Below the pieces are notes generated by a model. It ran no database searches. It was not told the origin of the DNA and saw only the letters and a list, made by a program, of their open reading frames with translations. Position numbers and translations under genes: made by a program. This document shows positions 45,942-57,160 of a stretch of DNA of 64,000 nucleotides, in pieces (position 1 is the first letter of the stretch; each line of letters opens with the position of its first letter). This stretch comes from Benincasa hispida (taxonomy: Eukaryota > Streptophyta > Magnoliopsida > Cucurbitales > Cucurbitaceae): contig NC_052351.1 of assembly GCF_009727055.1 (NCBI RefSeq), forward strand, positions 3,536,471 through 3,600,470, written 5' to 3'.

Positions 45942-48900
45942 ATGGCTGATCGTAGGAATGGTAATAGCCAACCTCCCAATGGGAAGGCCAGTGCAGCAGG
46001 GAATATGTATGTTATTGATCTAGTGAACTTCAGCACAAGACTGAAAGCCATATATGCTCATTGGGGTGAACACAAATCTGATATGTGGAGCTCTGCAGAT
46101 GTACTAGCTATTGGGACACCTCCAGCATCAGAGGATCTGCGGTACCTTAAGTCTTCAGCGCTGCATATCTGGTTGTTTGGTTATGAGTTCCCAGAGACTA
46201 TAATTGTGTTCACCAAGAAACAAATCCATTTCCTGTGTAGCCAAAAGAAGGCCTCTCTACTTGATGTTATAAGAAAATCTGCCTTTGGTGCTGTTGGTGC
46301 AGATGTTTTTATTCATGTGAAGGTAAAGAATGATGACGGTTCTTCTTTAATGGATTCTATATTTCGTGCTATTCGAGCTCAGTCAAAGGCAGATGGCCTG
46401 GAAAACCCAGTAGTTGGATACATAGCTAGAGAAGCTCCTGAAGGGAACCTCTTAGAGACATGGTCTAGGAAGCTAAGAAATGCTAACTTTGAATTGGTTG
46501 ACATAACAAATGGGTTATCTGACTTATTTGCTCCCAAAGATGATAATGAAATTATGAACATCAAGAAAGCTGCATTTTTGACTGTTAACGTGATGAATAA
46601 AGTTGTGGTCCCAAAGCTGGAAAATGTGATCGATGAAGAGAAGAAAATCATGCATTCATCATTGATGGATGAGACAGAGAAAGCCATCCTGGAACCCACC
46701 AAAGCTGGCGTGAAGTTAAAGACTGACAATGTTGACATATGTTACCCTCCAATATTTCAGAGTGGAGGAGAGTTTGATCTCAGGCCTAGTGCTGCCAGCA
46801 ACGATGAGTTACTGCACTATGATCCTGCAAGTGTGATAATATGTGCAGTGGGGTCCCGATACAAGAGCTACTGCTCTAATGTTGCCAGAACTTTTTTGAT
46901 TGATGCTAATCCACTGCAAAGCAAGGCTTATGAGGTCCTTCTAAAAGCCCAAGAAGTGGCCATCAGTATGTTAAGGCCCGGAAATAAGGTGAATGCTGCA
47001 TATGTAGCAGCTCTTTCTGTTGTTAAGAAAGAATCTCCTGAGCTGGTTCCCAATCTTACTAAATCAGCTGGGACAGGTATTGGTCTTGAGTTTCGTGAGT
47101 CTGGGTTGAATCTTAATGCCAGAAATGACCGCGTTGTAAAGGCAGGCATGGTGTTTAACGTTTCACTTGGTTTCCAGAACTTGAAGCCAACTGATAAATT
47201 GCAGAGTTCTGCAGGTAAAACGAAGAACCAAAACTTCTCGTTATTGATTGCTGATACAGTTATTGTAGGCAAAGAGAAAACTGAAGTTCTGACCGCTCCA
47301 AGCTCGAAGAGTTTCAAGGACATAGCATATTCATTTAATGAAGAGGAGGAGGAAGAAGAAAAGACCAAGGTAAAAACTGAAGCTATTGGAAAGGAGGCAG
47401 TAGTCTCAAAGACGACTTTAAGGTCAGATAATCATGAGATCTCAAAGGAGGAGCTCCGTAGGCAGCACCAGGCTGAACTGGCCCGTCAGAAGAATGAAGA
47501 AACAGCTAGGAGACTAGCTGGTGTTGGAAATGGAGCTGGAGATAATCGCTCTTCTATGAGAACTGCAGCGGACTTGATTGCTTATAAGAGTGTAAATGAT
47601 TTGCCTCCTCAAAGAGATCTAATGATTCATATTGACCAGAAGAATGAAACTGTACTATTGCCTATTTATGGTAGCATGGTTCCATTCCATGTTGCTACTA
47701 TAAGGACTGTTTCCAGCCAGCAGGACACCAACCGCACTTGTTATATTAGAATAATTTTCAATGTTCCCGGGACTCCTTTCAGTCCTCACGATGCAAATTC
47801 ATTGAAATTCCAGGGATCTATATACTTGAAGGAGGTTTCATTCCGCTCCAAAGACCCAAGGCACATCAGTGAAGTAGTACAGCTAATTAAAACATTGCGG
47901 AGACAGGTTGTTGCTAGGGAGTCTGAGAGAGCAGAGAGGGCGACATTGGTTACACAGGAGAAGCTTCAGTTAGCTGGTAATCGTTTCAAGCCAATTAGGT
48001 TGCCGGAGCTTTGGATTCGCCCCCCTTTTGGTGGTCGTGGGAGGAAGTTACCAGGAACTCTGGAAGCACATTTGAATGGATTTCGTTATGCTACCACTAG
48101 ATCAGAGGAACGGGTGGACATTATGTTTGGCAATGTCAAGCATGCATTTTTCCAGCCAGCGGAGAATGAAATGATCACTCTACTTCATTTTCATCTGCAC
48201 AACCATATAATGGTGGGGAATAAGAAAACCAAAGATGTACAGTTCTATGTTGAGGTGATGGATGTTGTCCAGACCATAGGAGGTGGAAAGAGATCAGCCT
48301 ACGACCCAGATGAGATCGAGGAAGAGCAAAGGGAGAGGGACAGGAAGAATAAAATAAACATGGACTTTCAGAGTTTTGTAAACCGTGTCAATGATCTTTG
48401 GGGCCAGCCCCAATTCAGTGGTCTTGACCTTGAGTTTGATCAGCCTCTGAGAGAGCTTGGATTTCATGGAGTTCCTTATAAATCTTCTGCCTTTATCGTC
48501 CCAACCTCAACCTGCCTGGTTGAACTTATAGAAACACCTTTCCTTGTTGTCACTCTTGGTGAAATTGAAATAGTAAATCTAGAGAGAGTTGGCTTTGGAC
48601 AGAAGAATTTTGACATGACAATTGTGTTTAAAGATTTCAAGCGAGATGTTCTTCGGATTGATTCTATCCCTTCCACGTCACTGGATGGTATCAAGGAATG
48701 GCTTGACACAACAGACATCAAATATTATGAAAGTAAGCTGAATTTGAACTGGCGACAAATTCTTAAGACAATTACCGATGATCCACAGAGCTTCATTGAT
48801 GATGGTGGATGGGAATTCTTGAATTTGGAAGCTACCGACTCTGAATCTGACAACTCGGAGGAGTCAGACAAGGGTTATGAGCCATCAGATGTTGAGCCTG

Positions 48901-49163
48901 AATCCGACTCGGAAGAGGATGATTCTGATAGTGCATCATTAGTGGAGTCAGAAGACGAGGAAGAAGAAGATTCTGATGGTGATTCGGAGGAGGAACAAGG
49001 GAAGACATGGGAAGAGTTGGAGAGAGAAGCAAGCAATGCAGACAGGGAAAAGGGCGATGAATCAGACAGTGAGGAAGAGAGGAAGAGAAGGAAGATGAAA
49101 ACTTTTGGGAAGTTTCGAGCTGGTCCTAGTGGTAATGCCCCCAAGCGACCGAAGATCAGATGA
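45942..49163 (+). CDS. SPT16: FACT complex subunit SPT16
   Basis: Large subunit of the FACT histone chaperone (SPT16-SSRP1), which loosens and rebuilds nucleosomes ahead of and behind RNA polymerase II, in the nucleus. One open frame of 1073 codons, close to the plant family's usual size, with no coding intron. Visible order: N-terminal lobe (about 20-190) and an inactive M24 aminopeptidase-like fold (about 190-450); an acidic linker (FNEEEEEEEK, near 465) and a charged helical stretch rich in EELRRQHQAELARQ; the middle domain with SPT16-typical phrases (RNPL-type region, LPIYGSMVPFHVATI, FRYATTRSEERVDIMFGNVKHAFFQ shortened here to the key words GFRYATTRSEERVDI and GNVKHAFFQP); the PH-like/Rtt106-like part ending near 930; and an acidic Asp/Glu/Ser tail from about 966 to 1050 followed by a basic KRRK and KRPKIR terminus, probably a nuclear signal. 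The ATG at 45942 is the first in frame after the leader splice. Confidence 0.97.
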   Translation: MADRRNGNSQPPNGKASAAGNMYVIDLVNFSTRLKAIYAHWGEHKSDMWSSADVLAIGTPPASEDLRYLKSSALHIWLFGYEFPETIIVFTKKQIHFLCSQKKASLLDVIRKSAFGAVGADVFIHVKVKNDDGSSLMDSIFRAIRAQSKADGLENPVVGYIAREAPEGNLLETWSRKLRNANFELVDITNGLSDLFAPKDDNEIMNIKKAAFLTVNVMNKVVVPKLENVIDEEKKIMHSSLMDETEKAILEPTKAGVKLKTDNVDICYPPIFQSGGEFDLRPSAASNDELLHYDPASVIICAVGSRYKSYCSNVARTFLIDANPLQSKAYEVLLKAQEVAISMLRPGNKVNAAYVAALSVVKKESPELVPNLTKSAGTGIGLEFRESGLNLNARNDRVVKAGMVFNVSLGFQNLKPTDKLQSSAGKTKNQNFSLLIADTVIVGKEKTEVLTAPSSKSFKDIAYSFNEEEEEEEKTKVKTEAIGKEAVVSKTTLRSDNHEISKEELRRQHQAELARQKNEETARRLAGVGNGAGDNRSSMRTAADLIAYKSVNDLPPQRDLMIHIDQKNETVLLPIYGSMVPFHVATIRTVSSQQDTNRTCYIRIIFNVPGTPFSPHDANSLKFQGSIYLKEVSFRSKDPRHISEVVQLIKTLRRQVVARESERAERATLVTQEKLQLAGNRFKPIRLPELWIRPPFGGRGRKLPGTLEAHLNGFRYATTRSEERVDIMFGNVKHAFFQPAENEMITLLHFHLHNHIMVGNKKTKDVQFYVEVMDVVQTIGGGKRSAYDPDEIEEEQRERDRKNKINMDFQSFVNRVNDLWGQPQFSGLDLEFDQPLRELGFHGVPYKSSAFIVPTSTCLVELIETPFLVVTLGEIEIVNLERVGFGQKNFDMTIVFKDFKRDVLRIDSIPSTSLDGIKEWLDTTDIKYYESKLNLNWRQILKTITDDPQSFIDDGGWEFLNLEATDSESDNSEESDKGYEPSDVEPESDSEEDDSDSASLVESEDEEEEDSDGDSEEEQGKTWEELEREASNADREKGDESDSEEERKRRKMKTFGKFRAGPSGNAPKRPKIR

Positions 49164-50077
49164 ATTCCATAGGGCACCATTATTTTTTATTTTAATATAA
49201 TGTGATTTTTGTGGATTAGATTTAGATCTAGTTCTTTAGCAAGATCTGCCTTATGTAATTCAGTTGTCCTGACTTTGGTTGCAATATAATCCTTTAGCTG
49301 TTGGGTAAAGAGTTTTCTATAATCATTTGGTAGTAGTATGTTTAATTAGTAACATTCTTTGCTTGTAAAATTGCGTTTATTTTTGGTTAGTATAATTCTC
49401 CGAGGAGCCTTTGCCTCTTTTCGTCTGTTTTTACTCTTTCTAGGCTTTCCCTTCGTTACTGAATGGTCTGTTATTTATAGCGTTATTCAACCTTCGTTAC
49501 AAGTTTTGAAATCTGAAGCATTCCAGCATTACATTCTGATTTCTTATTTCTGATTTCTAAATTCTAACTTCTGTTTAATAATATTCATCAATATTTTGGT
49601 TGGGAACCAATTGTTTGAGTTTCTTCTTTTATTTTTGAATTTGGAGTTATGTTTCCACTAAATCTTATATTTCAAGTTTCTACACTTTATTCTAAGCTTT
49701 GACTCATGCTCAAGCATCAATGTTAACTTTCTATAAATAAATTTGAAGGAATTAAATTAGTTTTCATTTTTTTAGTTACCATTAAAGTTAACTAACTTAA
49801 AAAATCAACCTTGTAACGATTTAAAATTAACATGAAGGACGAAGAACAAGCATTATACTAGATTCAAAGGATAGAGACTATAAAATTATAACATTTTGAT
49901 ATCTAATGACCAAATGAAAATTAAACTCAAAATTTAGAGGAAAAAATGAACTATTTTGAAACATAAACACCAAATGAAAACTATATTCAAAATTTAGGGA
50001 CAAAATTATGTATCTTTTTTCTTTAACCTATCGTGATATATTGATATTAGTATTGCACTGTAAACTTATGAACATGA
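49164..50077. other. SPT16 3' flank and spacer
   Basis: The first about 150 bp are T-rich and probably the SPT16 3' untranslated region (near-upstream elements such as AATATAAT at 49193 and 49284 are possible signals). From about 49790 there is a repeat-like block with phrases such as CAAATGAAAATTAAACTCAA that resembles the foldback element at 58615. No gene is seen. Confidence 0.5.
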
Positions 50078-51450
50078 GGCCTTTGGTGGCTTTGAGTTAA
50101 GATGATATTTGGAGTTTATATGTCTGTGGAGTTGATATATCTATGAGTTCATATATCTGTGTTGGGATACAGAGTAATTTGGTCTAAATTCATATATCTA
50201 TGTTTTGAGTGCAGTGTTGAGTTTATATCTTTGGGGTATCAGATACGGTTTTTTGAACTCTAAATAATCTGCTTTTATGGTTACTATTTTTGTTTTGAAA
50301 ATTTTTTATTCAATAATTTTATCCATCTTTGTTTGAATAAAATATGGATTACAATTTTTTTTTCCTTATATATATATATATAATCTGCTACATTTCTTCC
50401 ATAAATATGGTTAAATAAAATGAGAAACTAAAAAGAAATTGAAAATAATGATTCATAGTTTTTCTCCATGAATTTCATCATTGTTTTCTTATTTTTATTT
50501 TTCTATTTGTTGTTACTCTGTATTTTTACTCCGTCATGATTTTTTAATTGAATATTTCCCATCATCTTGATAGCCAACGGAATACCACCACATTTCTTTA
50601 ACAATTTTATTTCCAGTTTCTCGCAATATGGAGGATGATTAAGAGAACAAAATCTCCATTTTTCACTAATTCTTGTTAGAAAATTGTGTCAAGAAAAAAC
50701 CTCCATTTTTTTTTTTAATGTGTTACATACTTTTCAACTACATACATACTTTTCTAAATATTCTTGGCATGAATTCAATTAAATAAAAATATATTTTACA
50801 AATTTGTACATATAAATACAATACTTAATATAGGCAAAATACTATTATTTACATAATCAACAACCCTACAACATAATTTAACAATCATTTGTTCTATAAT
50901 AGTCGAAAGTGGTTGTCGAAGTTGATTATCGAAGATAATTTTCACTGGAGTTTGTAGTCGGAGACGACTATTGAAGCCTGAAATTGGTCGCATGAAGGCT
51001 GTATTGGAGTTGGTTGCTAAAGTCTGAAGCTGGTCGTCATAATTGTTTACTCAAAGGTGATCATCACATTTGATCATCGAAGGTGATTTTCATCAGAGTT
51101 TGTAGTCGAAGGTGGTTGTTGAAATTGGTCATTGGAGTTTGCTATCAGAGGTGGTTGCCGGAGCCTGAAGTTGGTTGTCGGAGTTGTCAACGAAAGTGGT
51201 TGTCAGAGCCCCAAGTTGGTCGCCTGAGTTGTCTTCGGAGTTAATTGTCAAAGCCTAGAATTGGTTCCCGGAGTGTGACAATAATAGTCCCCGTAAGTGA
51301 TCGTAGGTGGAGCCGTTGAAAACATTAGAAGGGGGGAAGTTAGTAAAATATACCAACTAACTCCACCAACATTTAAAGTTGGTGGGCCAAACATTGAGTT
51401 AGTATATTATACCAATTCAACTCAACTCATATTGGTGGGACAACGATTAG
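50078..51450. repeat. segmental tandem duplication, copy A
   Basis: Landmarks in order: TTTGAGTTAAGATGATATTT (50090), TTGTTTGAATAAAATATGGA (50330), ATTAAATAAAAATATATTTT (50778), CATAATCAACAACCCT (50853), a minisatellite, ACAATAATAGTCCCCGTAAG (51279), then CACCAACATTTAAAGTTGGT (51365) and TTGAGTTAGTATATTATACC (51393). The same landmarks occur in the same order in 51509-53257. The edges begin with TTGAGTTAAGAT and end with CAACTCAACTCATATTGGTG, so the unit may itself be a large MITE-like or Mutator-like non-autonomous element; that is inference. Confidence 0.75.
50893..51290 (+). repeat. degenerate minisatellite, GGTTGTCGGAG type (copy A)
   Basis: Roughly 400 bp built from short related words: GGTTGTCGGAG, GTCGAAGTTG, GGTCGTCAT, AGGTGGTTGTTG, GAGCCTGAAGTTGG. 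The basic period is near 15-17 bp with higher-order units of about 30-50 bp. GC content and G-strand bias are above the surroundings. No frame is open throughout. Confidence 0.75.
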
Positions 51451-51508
51451 TGCATCCTAAACCATACATAAGGAGTAATAATAATAATTTTTAATTTTTT
51501 TTACCACA

Positions 51509-53257
51509 GGGTTGTTTGAGGCGTTGAGTTAAGATAGGATGTCTGGAGTTCATATGTTTGTGTTTAGGGTGCGTATGAGTTCATATGTTTGTGTTTAGAC
51601 TACAGAGTTGAGTTCATATATTGGGACTCTAGGATATTCAAAGAAGTTTTTTGAACTCTAAATAATATGCTTTTATGATTACTATTTTTGTTTTGAAACT
51701 TTTTTATTTAATAATTCCACACCTCTTTGTTTGAATAATATGTATTACAATTTTTTTTCTTTTAATTTTTAAAGATTTTCTTTCTTTCTTTCTTTTTTTT
51801 TTTGGTATTGAACAACAATTAACCCATTACATTTCTTACAGAAATATAGTTAAATAAAATGAGAAACCAAAGAGAAATCAAGACTTTTGAATCTTAATTT
51901 TTTTTGATAGATTTCATTATCATCTTCTTCCTATTATTGCTATGTATTTTTACTCTGTCATAATTTTTTAACTGAATCTCCTCTATCATCTTAGCAACTA
52001 ATAGAATGTCACCACATTTATTCAATAATTTCACTTTTAATTTCTCCAAATTTGAAAGATCATCATAAAAAAAATCTCCATTTTCACTAATTCTTACTAG
52101 AAAATGTTCAAGAAAAAAAATCTTCATTTTATGTTTTTTTTTTGTTATATGTTACATACTTTTCAACTACATACATACTCTTTGTCTAAATATTCTTAAC
52201 ACTCGTTTGATATGTAAATTCAATTAAATAAAAATATATTTTATAAATTTTTATGTATAAGTATTGCACTTAATATAGACAAAATACTATTGTTTATGTA
52301 ATCAACAACCCTCCAATATACGTTAACAGTTAGTCTGAAGTTGGTCGGATGAAGGTGGTATTGGAGCTGGTTGTCGAAGTTTTATCGTCGAAAGTGGCTT
52401 TTAGAGCCTCGAGTTAGTCGCACGAAGATGGTCGTTGAAGTGGATCATGGAAGATGATTTTCGCCGAAGTTTATAGTCAGAGGTGATTGTTGGAGCTCGA
52501 AGTTGGTCGTATGAAGGTGGTATTGGAGTTGGTTGTCGGAGTTTGTCATCGAAGGTGGTTGTCGGTCGTTAAAGTTGCTCGCTCGAAGATGGTCATCAAA
52601 GTTGATCGTCGAAGGTGATTTTCATCAGAGCTTGTAGTCGGAGATAGTTTTTGGAGGCTACAAAGATGGTTGTCAGAGTTTGTCATTATAATGTTGTTGT
52701 TGGAGGTAGTTGCAGGAGCCTGAAATTAGTTGTTAGAGTTGGTCGTGTGAAGGTGGTCATCGGAGTTAAGTCACCGGAATTGTCATCGGAGGTGGTTGTT
52801 GGAGCTCAGAATTAGTTGTCGAAGTTGGTCTTGCGAGAAGTTGGTCCTCGGAGTTTGTTATTGAAGATGGTTTTCGGAGCTCGGAGTTGCCATTGGAGGT
52901 GGTTGTTGGAGTCTGGAGTTGGTTGCCGGAGTTGTCATCGAAGATGGTTGTTGGAGTCCAGAGTTAGTTCCCAGAGGGTGACAATGATAGTCGTCGATAG
53001 TGGTCGATGGGTAGAGTCATTGAAAATATTGATTGGTCGTCGAAGTTGTCATCGAAGGTGGTTGTCAAAGCTCGAAGTTAGTTCCCGAAGTGTTCAACAG
53101 TGACCAATGAGTGGAGCCATTGAAAACATTGGAAGAATGGAAAGCTTTGATGAGTTGGTAAAATATATAACTCAACTCTACCAACATTTAAAGTTGGGTC
53201 AAATATTGAGTTAGTATATTATACCAACTCAATTCATATTGGTGAATCAAATATCAT
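51509..53257. repeat. segmental tandem duplication, copy B
   Basis: Begins GGTTGTTTGAGGCGTTGAGT and repeats copy A's landmarks: TTTGTTTGAATAATATGTAT (51727), AAATTCAATTAAATAAAAAT (52217), AATCAACAACCCTCCAATAT (52300), minisatellite, TGACAATGATAGTCG (52978), AACATTTAAAGTTGGGT (53182), GAGTTAGTATATTATACCAA (53209). It is about 375 bp longer than copy A because its minisatellite is about twice as long. Substitutions between copies are numerous, so the duplication is not recent. Confidence 0.75.
52330..53110 (+). repeat. degenerate minisatellite, GGTTGTCGGAG type (copy B)
   Basis: About 780 bp of the same words as copy A (GGTTGTCGAAG, TCGTATGAAGGTGG, GGTCGTTGAAG, GAGTTTGTCATCGAAGG). A 95-codon open frame at 52816-53103 falls entirely in the repeat and gives a repetitive peptide (units like RSCHRRWL); I regard it as a by-product of the repeat. 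Confidence 0.75.
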
Positions 53258-54199
53258 GTATGTCTATTTATTGTTATATTAAATAATTTTAACTTTTCAA
53301 TCAATGTTTAGAATATTTTTTATTGAAATATAAATATGATCAAAATAAATAGATAGATTTAGCGTAATGATGCACCAAAAATTTCAAATTTACTTGAACT
53401 TACAAGCTATGATGGACAAGAAGACAACTTCGAACGGCTTCTTCCATTTCCAATCCAATTTCCAAGATTCACTCCAATGTTCTTGAGCCACTAAAACCGT
53501 TCCCACAAAGGCAAGCAAGAGCCTTAAAGTGTTTTAGTTCTTTGGATAAAAATACGAAAACAAACAAAACAATAAAATATAATATTCAATATATCACACT
53601 CACCATTCATGAAGAATGGTGTATCCATCTCTTCACAATTTAATTACTCACTAATTTTTAAAATATCGAGGTTGACAAAAATATCAAATCGAAAGTGTCA
53701 ATAAAATTTAGATTTCGATAGGTAATTCTGAAAAATTTATAAAAACGAAAATTAAAAAGAAATTAGTTAATAAATAAATATTTTATGATTATTAAATAAG
53801 TTAACATGTCTATTATTTATATTATATTTACATTTGTTATGTTTTATTGCTTAATTATTATGTTTTATAGATTATTCTACGATATAATGGAAATATTGAT
53901 TCACCCTATATTGATATCGTACCCATGAAAATATGGAAATATTGATAGAAATACGGACATGTTGATGGAAATCTAATACTATGGTTATTCTCGATCAATT
54001 GGCTAAAAGTCTTACATATATCTTTCCTTCCAACTTTAGATTAAAGTATTGGTTAAAATACTTATAGATAACTTTGATTTTTATCGAATAACAACAATCA
54101 TTTCCATTTAAAAAAATGTGACAATGTGAGGAGACTAAGTTTAAAATTTATAAAAAAATACTAAAATTGGATTTAGACATTTAAAAAGGAAAAAAAATT

Positions 54200-54380
54200 C
54201 ATTGGTGGAAAAATGTCAAACTATTTATAGAAATAACGAAAAAAACACTAATAGACTTTTATCCGTATCTATCCGTGATAGACATTGTCAGTGATAAACT
54301 TCTATTAGTTTCTATCACTGATAGACTTTTACCAGCCTCTATAAAGAAAGATTAAAACTATGTTATTTTATGTAAATAGT
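54200..54380 (+). repeat. palindrome-rich repeat (TCTATCACTGATAGA words), copy 1
   Basis: At 54247-54345 there are repeated words such as ACTAATAGACTTTTATC, GTGATAGACATTGTCAGTG and TTTCTATCACTGATAGAC, several of which are self-complementary. They are flanked by AAACTATTTATAGAAATAAC on the left and ATGTAAATAGTTTTTT on the right. The flanks recur, inverted, around copy 2 at 56960-57160. Confidence 0.6.
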
Positions 54381-54786
54381 TTTTTTATTTTTTTATTTTT
54401 AAAATTCCTTTAAAAAAAATACATAAATTATTTAAAATGAAACAAATAATTCACCTATTATCATGAATTCAATTGTCTATGGTAACGAGTTGTTAAATTT
54501 TAATCCAAAATAAAATAAATGAAAATATATATATATATAAAAAAAAAAAGATTGACGGAGAGTGTATAATGTGATGTGAAATAGAAATTTGGGTTTGTGA
54601 GAGAGTAAGGAAAAAAGAAAAAAAGAAAAAAAGAAAGAAACAAAAAAAAAAGGTAAGAAACTCCATTTTGTCTCCCCAAACGCAACGCTATTCAGACAAA
54701 CAAGGCACGGTCTGTTTCAGCTTTCAACACTTTTTCTTATGCTTCTTCATTCCACATGCAAACCCTTTACCTTTCTCCAAATCCAA

Positions 54787-54788
<2 letters not shown>

Positions 54789-54825
<37 letters not shown>
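54789..54825. repeat. poly(T) run of 37 bases
   Basis: Uninterrupted T from 54789 to 54825. It may be the reverse-strand poly(A) tail of a decayed retroposon inserted on the minus strand, though no body was recognised to its left. Length in the assembly should be treated with caution. Confidence 0.9.
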
Positions 54826-54829
<4 letters not shown>

Positions 54830-56959
54830 AAAAAAAATAAAGATTTATTTAGTAAAGAATCCAGATTCTAATTTATATTTTCAGATTTACGGATTTCAAC
54901 ATATATATATTTGGCTGAGACAGATAACCCAAATTCTGTTTCTGAAAGTCGTTTTTAGATTTTATGATCAAACAATGAAAATTTTGAAACAACATTTTTA
55001 TAATTTTATTGTTATCCATGTTTTGAATTCTAAATTTTAAAATATAAAATTATATTAAATAAAGATAATGACATTTAGAATACAATATATCATATTATAA
55101 ACTAAATTCATTTTTTTAAAAACCATATAATATGTGTTCTTCTATGATATTAATTATATAATTTTTTAACATAAATATATAATTAATTAATTATAGTTTA
55201 TGGTTAACTAAATATTCGTAGAAAAATACAACTAGTATTATAATTTACAAATGTATAATATCAAATACATTTTAAATAATTATTTAAATTATAATCCAAT
55301 TTCTAAATCTATTACTAAAATCATATCTAAAAACATAAAATATAATTTTCATGAAATCTCTTATTTTCAAATTTTTGTTTTCAACTTTGATACTAAACAA
55401 AGCCTTAAATAATTTTGGATCCTTCAAATATTATTATTGATTATTTTGTGACATTGAAATTTCTCCCATCATGCACACTCATAATTATTATCTTTTCCCC
55501 ACAACATTTTTCTACCTTTACCTTTATTTTTATTGTGTGCCCACAATAATGTTCCCAATATTTGTAAAATAAAAACAATGACCATTCCTGAACCCTTTTT
55601 TTTTTTCTTTGAAAAGTGCCAAATTTTTGGTTCTTTGATAACAAAGTACAGGTTGGATGATAAATTTGAATGGTAGATACAAACTTCCTATCTTAGTGTA
55701 GGTTTGTATACAATAACACATTAAGAGAAACATTGTAAGAGAATGTTTGGTAAAAGTAGGGACCACTATGTTCATCTATAAGTGGAAAAAATATGTAATT
55801 ATAATGGTTAAAAGTGTAAATGACTAGCTAGGACTGTTAGCATGTCACTTAACAAGTAGATTCATGTGTATTAGAAGCTAAGCTATATGGGTGCTTGTTG
55901 ATAGGTCAGATTATATATTAATTTGGTAAATATTGACGTCGATATCGATTTCAAGATTTTAATTTTAAGGATATATCGACAGATATGTCGATAAAATATT
56001 GATATCGACGGATATTTCTGTAAGTCGCGAAATTTATAAAATTGATTTAGATTGATAATTAAATTGTTTTTACTCCAAAATTAAGTTATGGATATTGTTA
56101 TTAGTAGTAATATTCATATTGGACAAAATAGAAGACATTTTTATGTTTTACTATGTGTAAAAGATGTTGGAGATATCTATGGATATTTAATATCGACATC
56201 AAATCCTTCCATTTACAAATATATCGACATATCCACGCATATTTTTATCTTTGATTGTGAGTTTGATATCATTTTCTACAAGATATCAAGTGAAATTAAT
56301 ACAAAGCAACTCAGATTGGTCGGATTTAGTGTGATGGGATTGGACTACTCGATCTGGTCAAATTAAATCATTATTGGGGTATTTAATACAGTAGATAAAC
56401 AATGTGGAATAGTGATAAGTCATGATAGACTAGTTGAATCAATGATGATAGGATAAGATGTATTATCGAAGTATTACTAAGTTATCATAAACTAGATACA
56501 AGTGAATGTGACATAATAATAATGCAAAGTTAAAAGACAATATACATATTGATGGAAGTTGATTACAAAGGTTGAATTAATAACCTAAAGGAAAAACAAA
56601 TGAGCTACACAAATTTATTAAAAAAATGGTAAAAAGCTATAGAAACAAAATGAGTGTTAAAACAGATATCTAAGTAAAAACTACATTAGTGGAATGTGAG
56701 AGCTCATAATTGAAATTAATTAAAAGATGTAAGGAAAAATTGCATTACACATCACCTTTTTTTCCCCTTTTTAAGTAGTCTCCATCTAAATATCAACCAA
56801 AATTTTATACCTTGGGGAGAGGCAACTACCCTTTAACGGACCACAATGCCCTTCAATATTTGACAAGCTGTAAACTAGTTTCAATCAACTTCTTACTCTT
56901 GTTGCACTAATAATAGAGTGATGATTTGATATTTAAAAATATTATCCGATATTTTCAAA

Positions 56960-57160
56960 AATAGAAAAATAACGAAAATTATTTACACAAAATAATCAAA
57001 TTTTAATCTTCTTTGATAGAGGTTGATAGAAGTTTATCAGTGTCTATTAATGATAGAAACTGATAGAAGTCTATCACTAATAGACGCCAATAGAAATTTA
57101 TCAGTGTCTATCAATATTTTTTTCTATTATTATAAATAGTTGACATATTTTTTATCCGTA
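56960..57160 (-). repeat. palindrome-rich repeat, copy 2 (inverted)
   Basis: Contains TTGATAGAAGTTTATCAGTG, AGAAGTCTATCACTAATAGA and TTTATCAGTGTCTATCAAT at 57013-57114, with ATTATAAATAGTTGACATAT on the right, the reverse of the flank seen left of copy 1. It looks like a widespread short repeat or MITE in this genome. Confidence 0.6.

Noticed and set aside
46379..49180. Long minus-strand frames opposite SPT16
   Set aside because: They are mirror frames of a conserved 1073-codon gene, with Ser-rich content expected from the antisense of acidic codons.
52816..53103. 95-codon repetitive frame as a new protein
   Set aside because: It lies wholly within the minisatellite; periodicity of the DNA explains it. 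Kept only as a low-interest finding.
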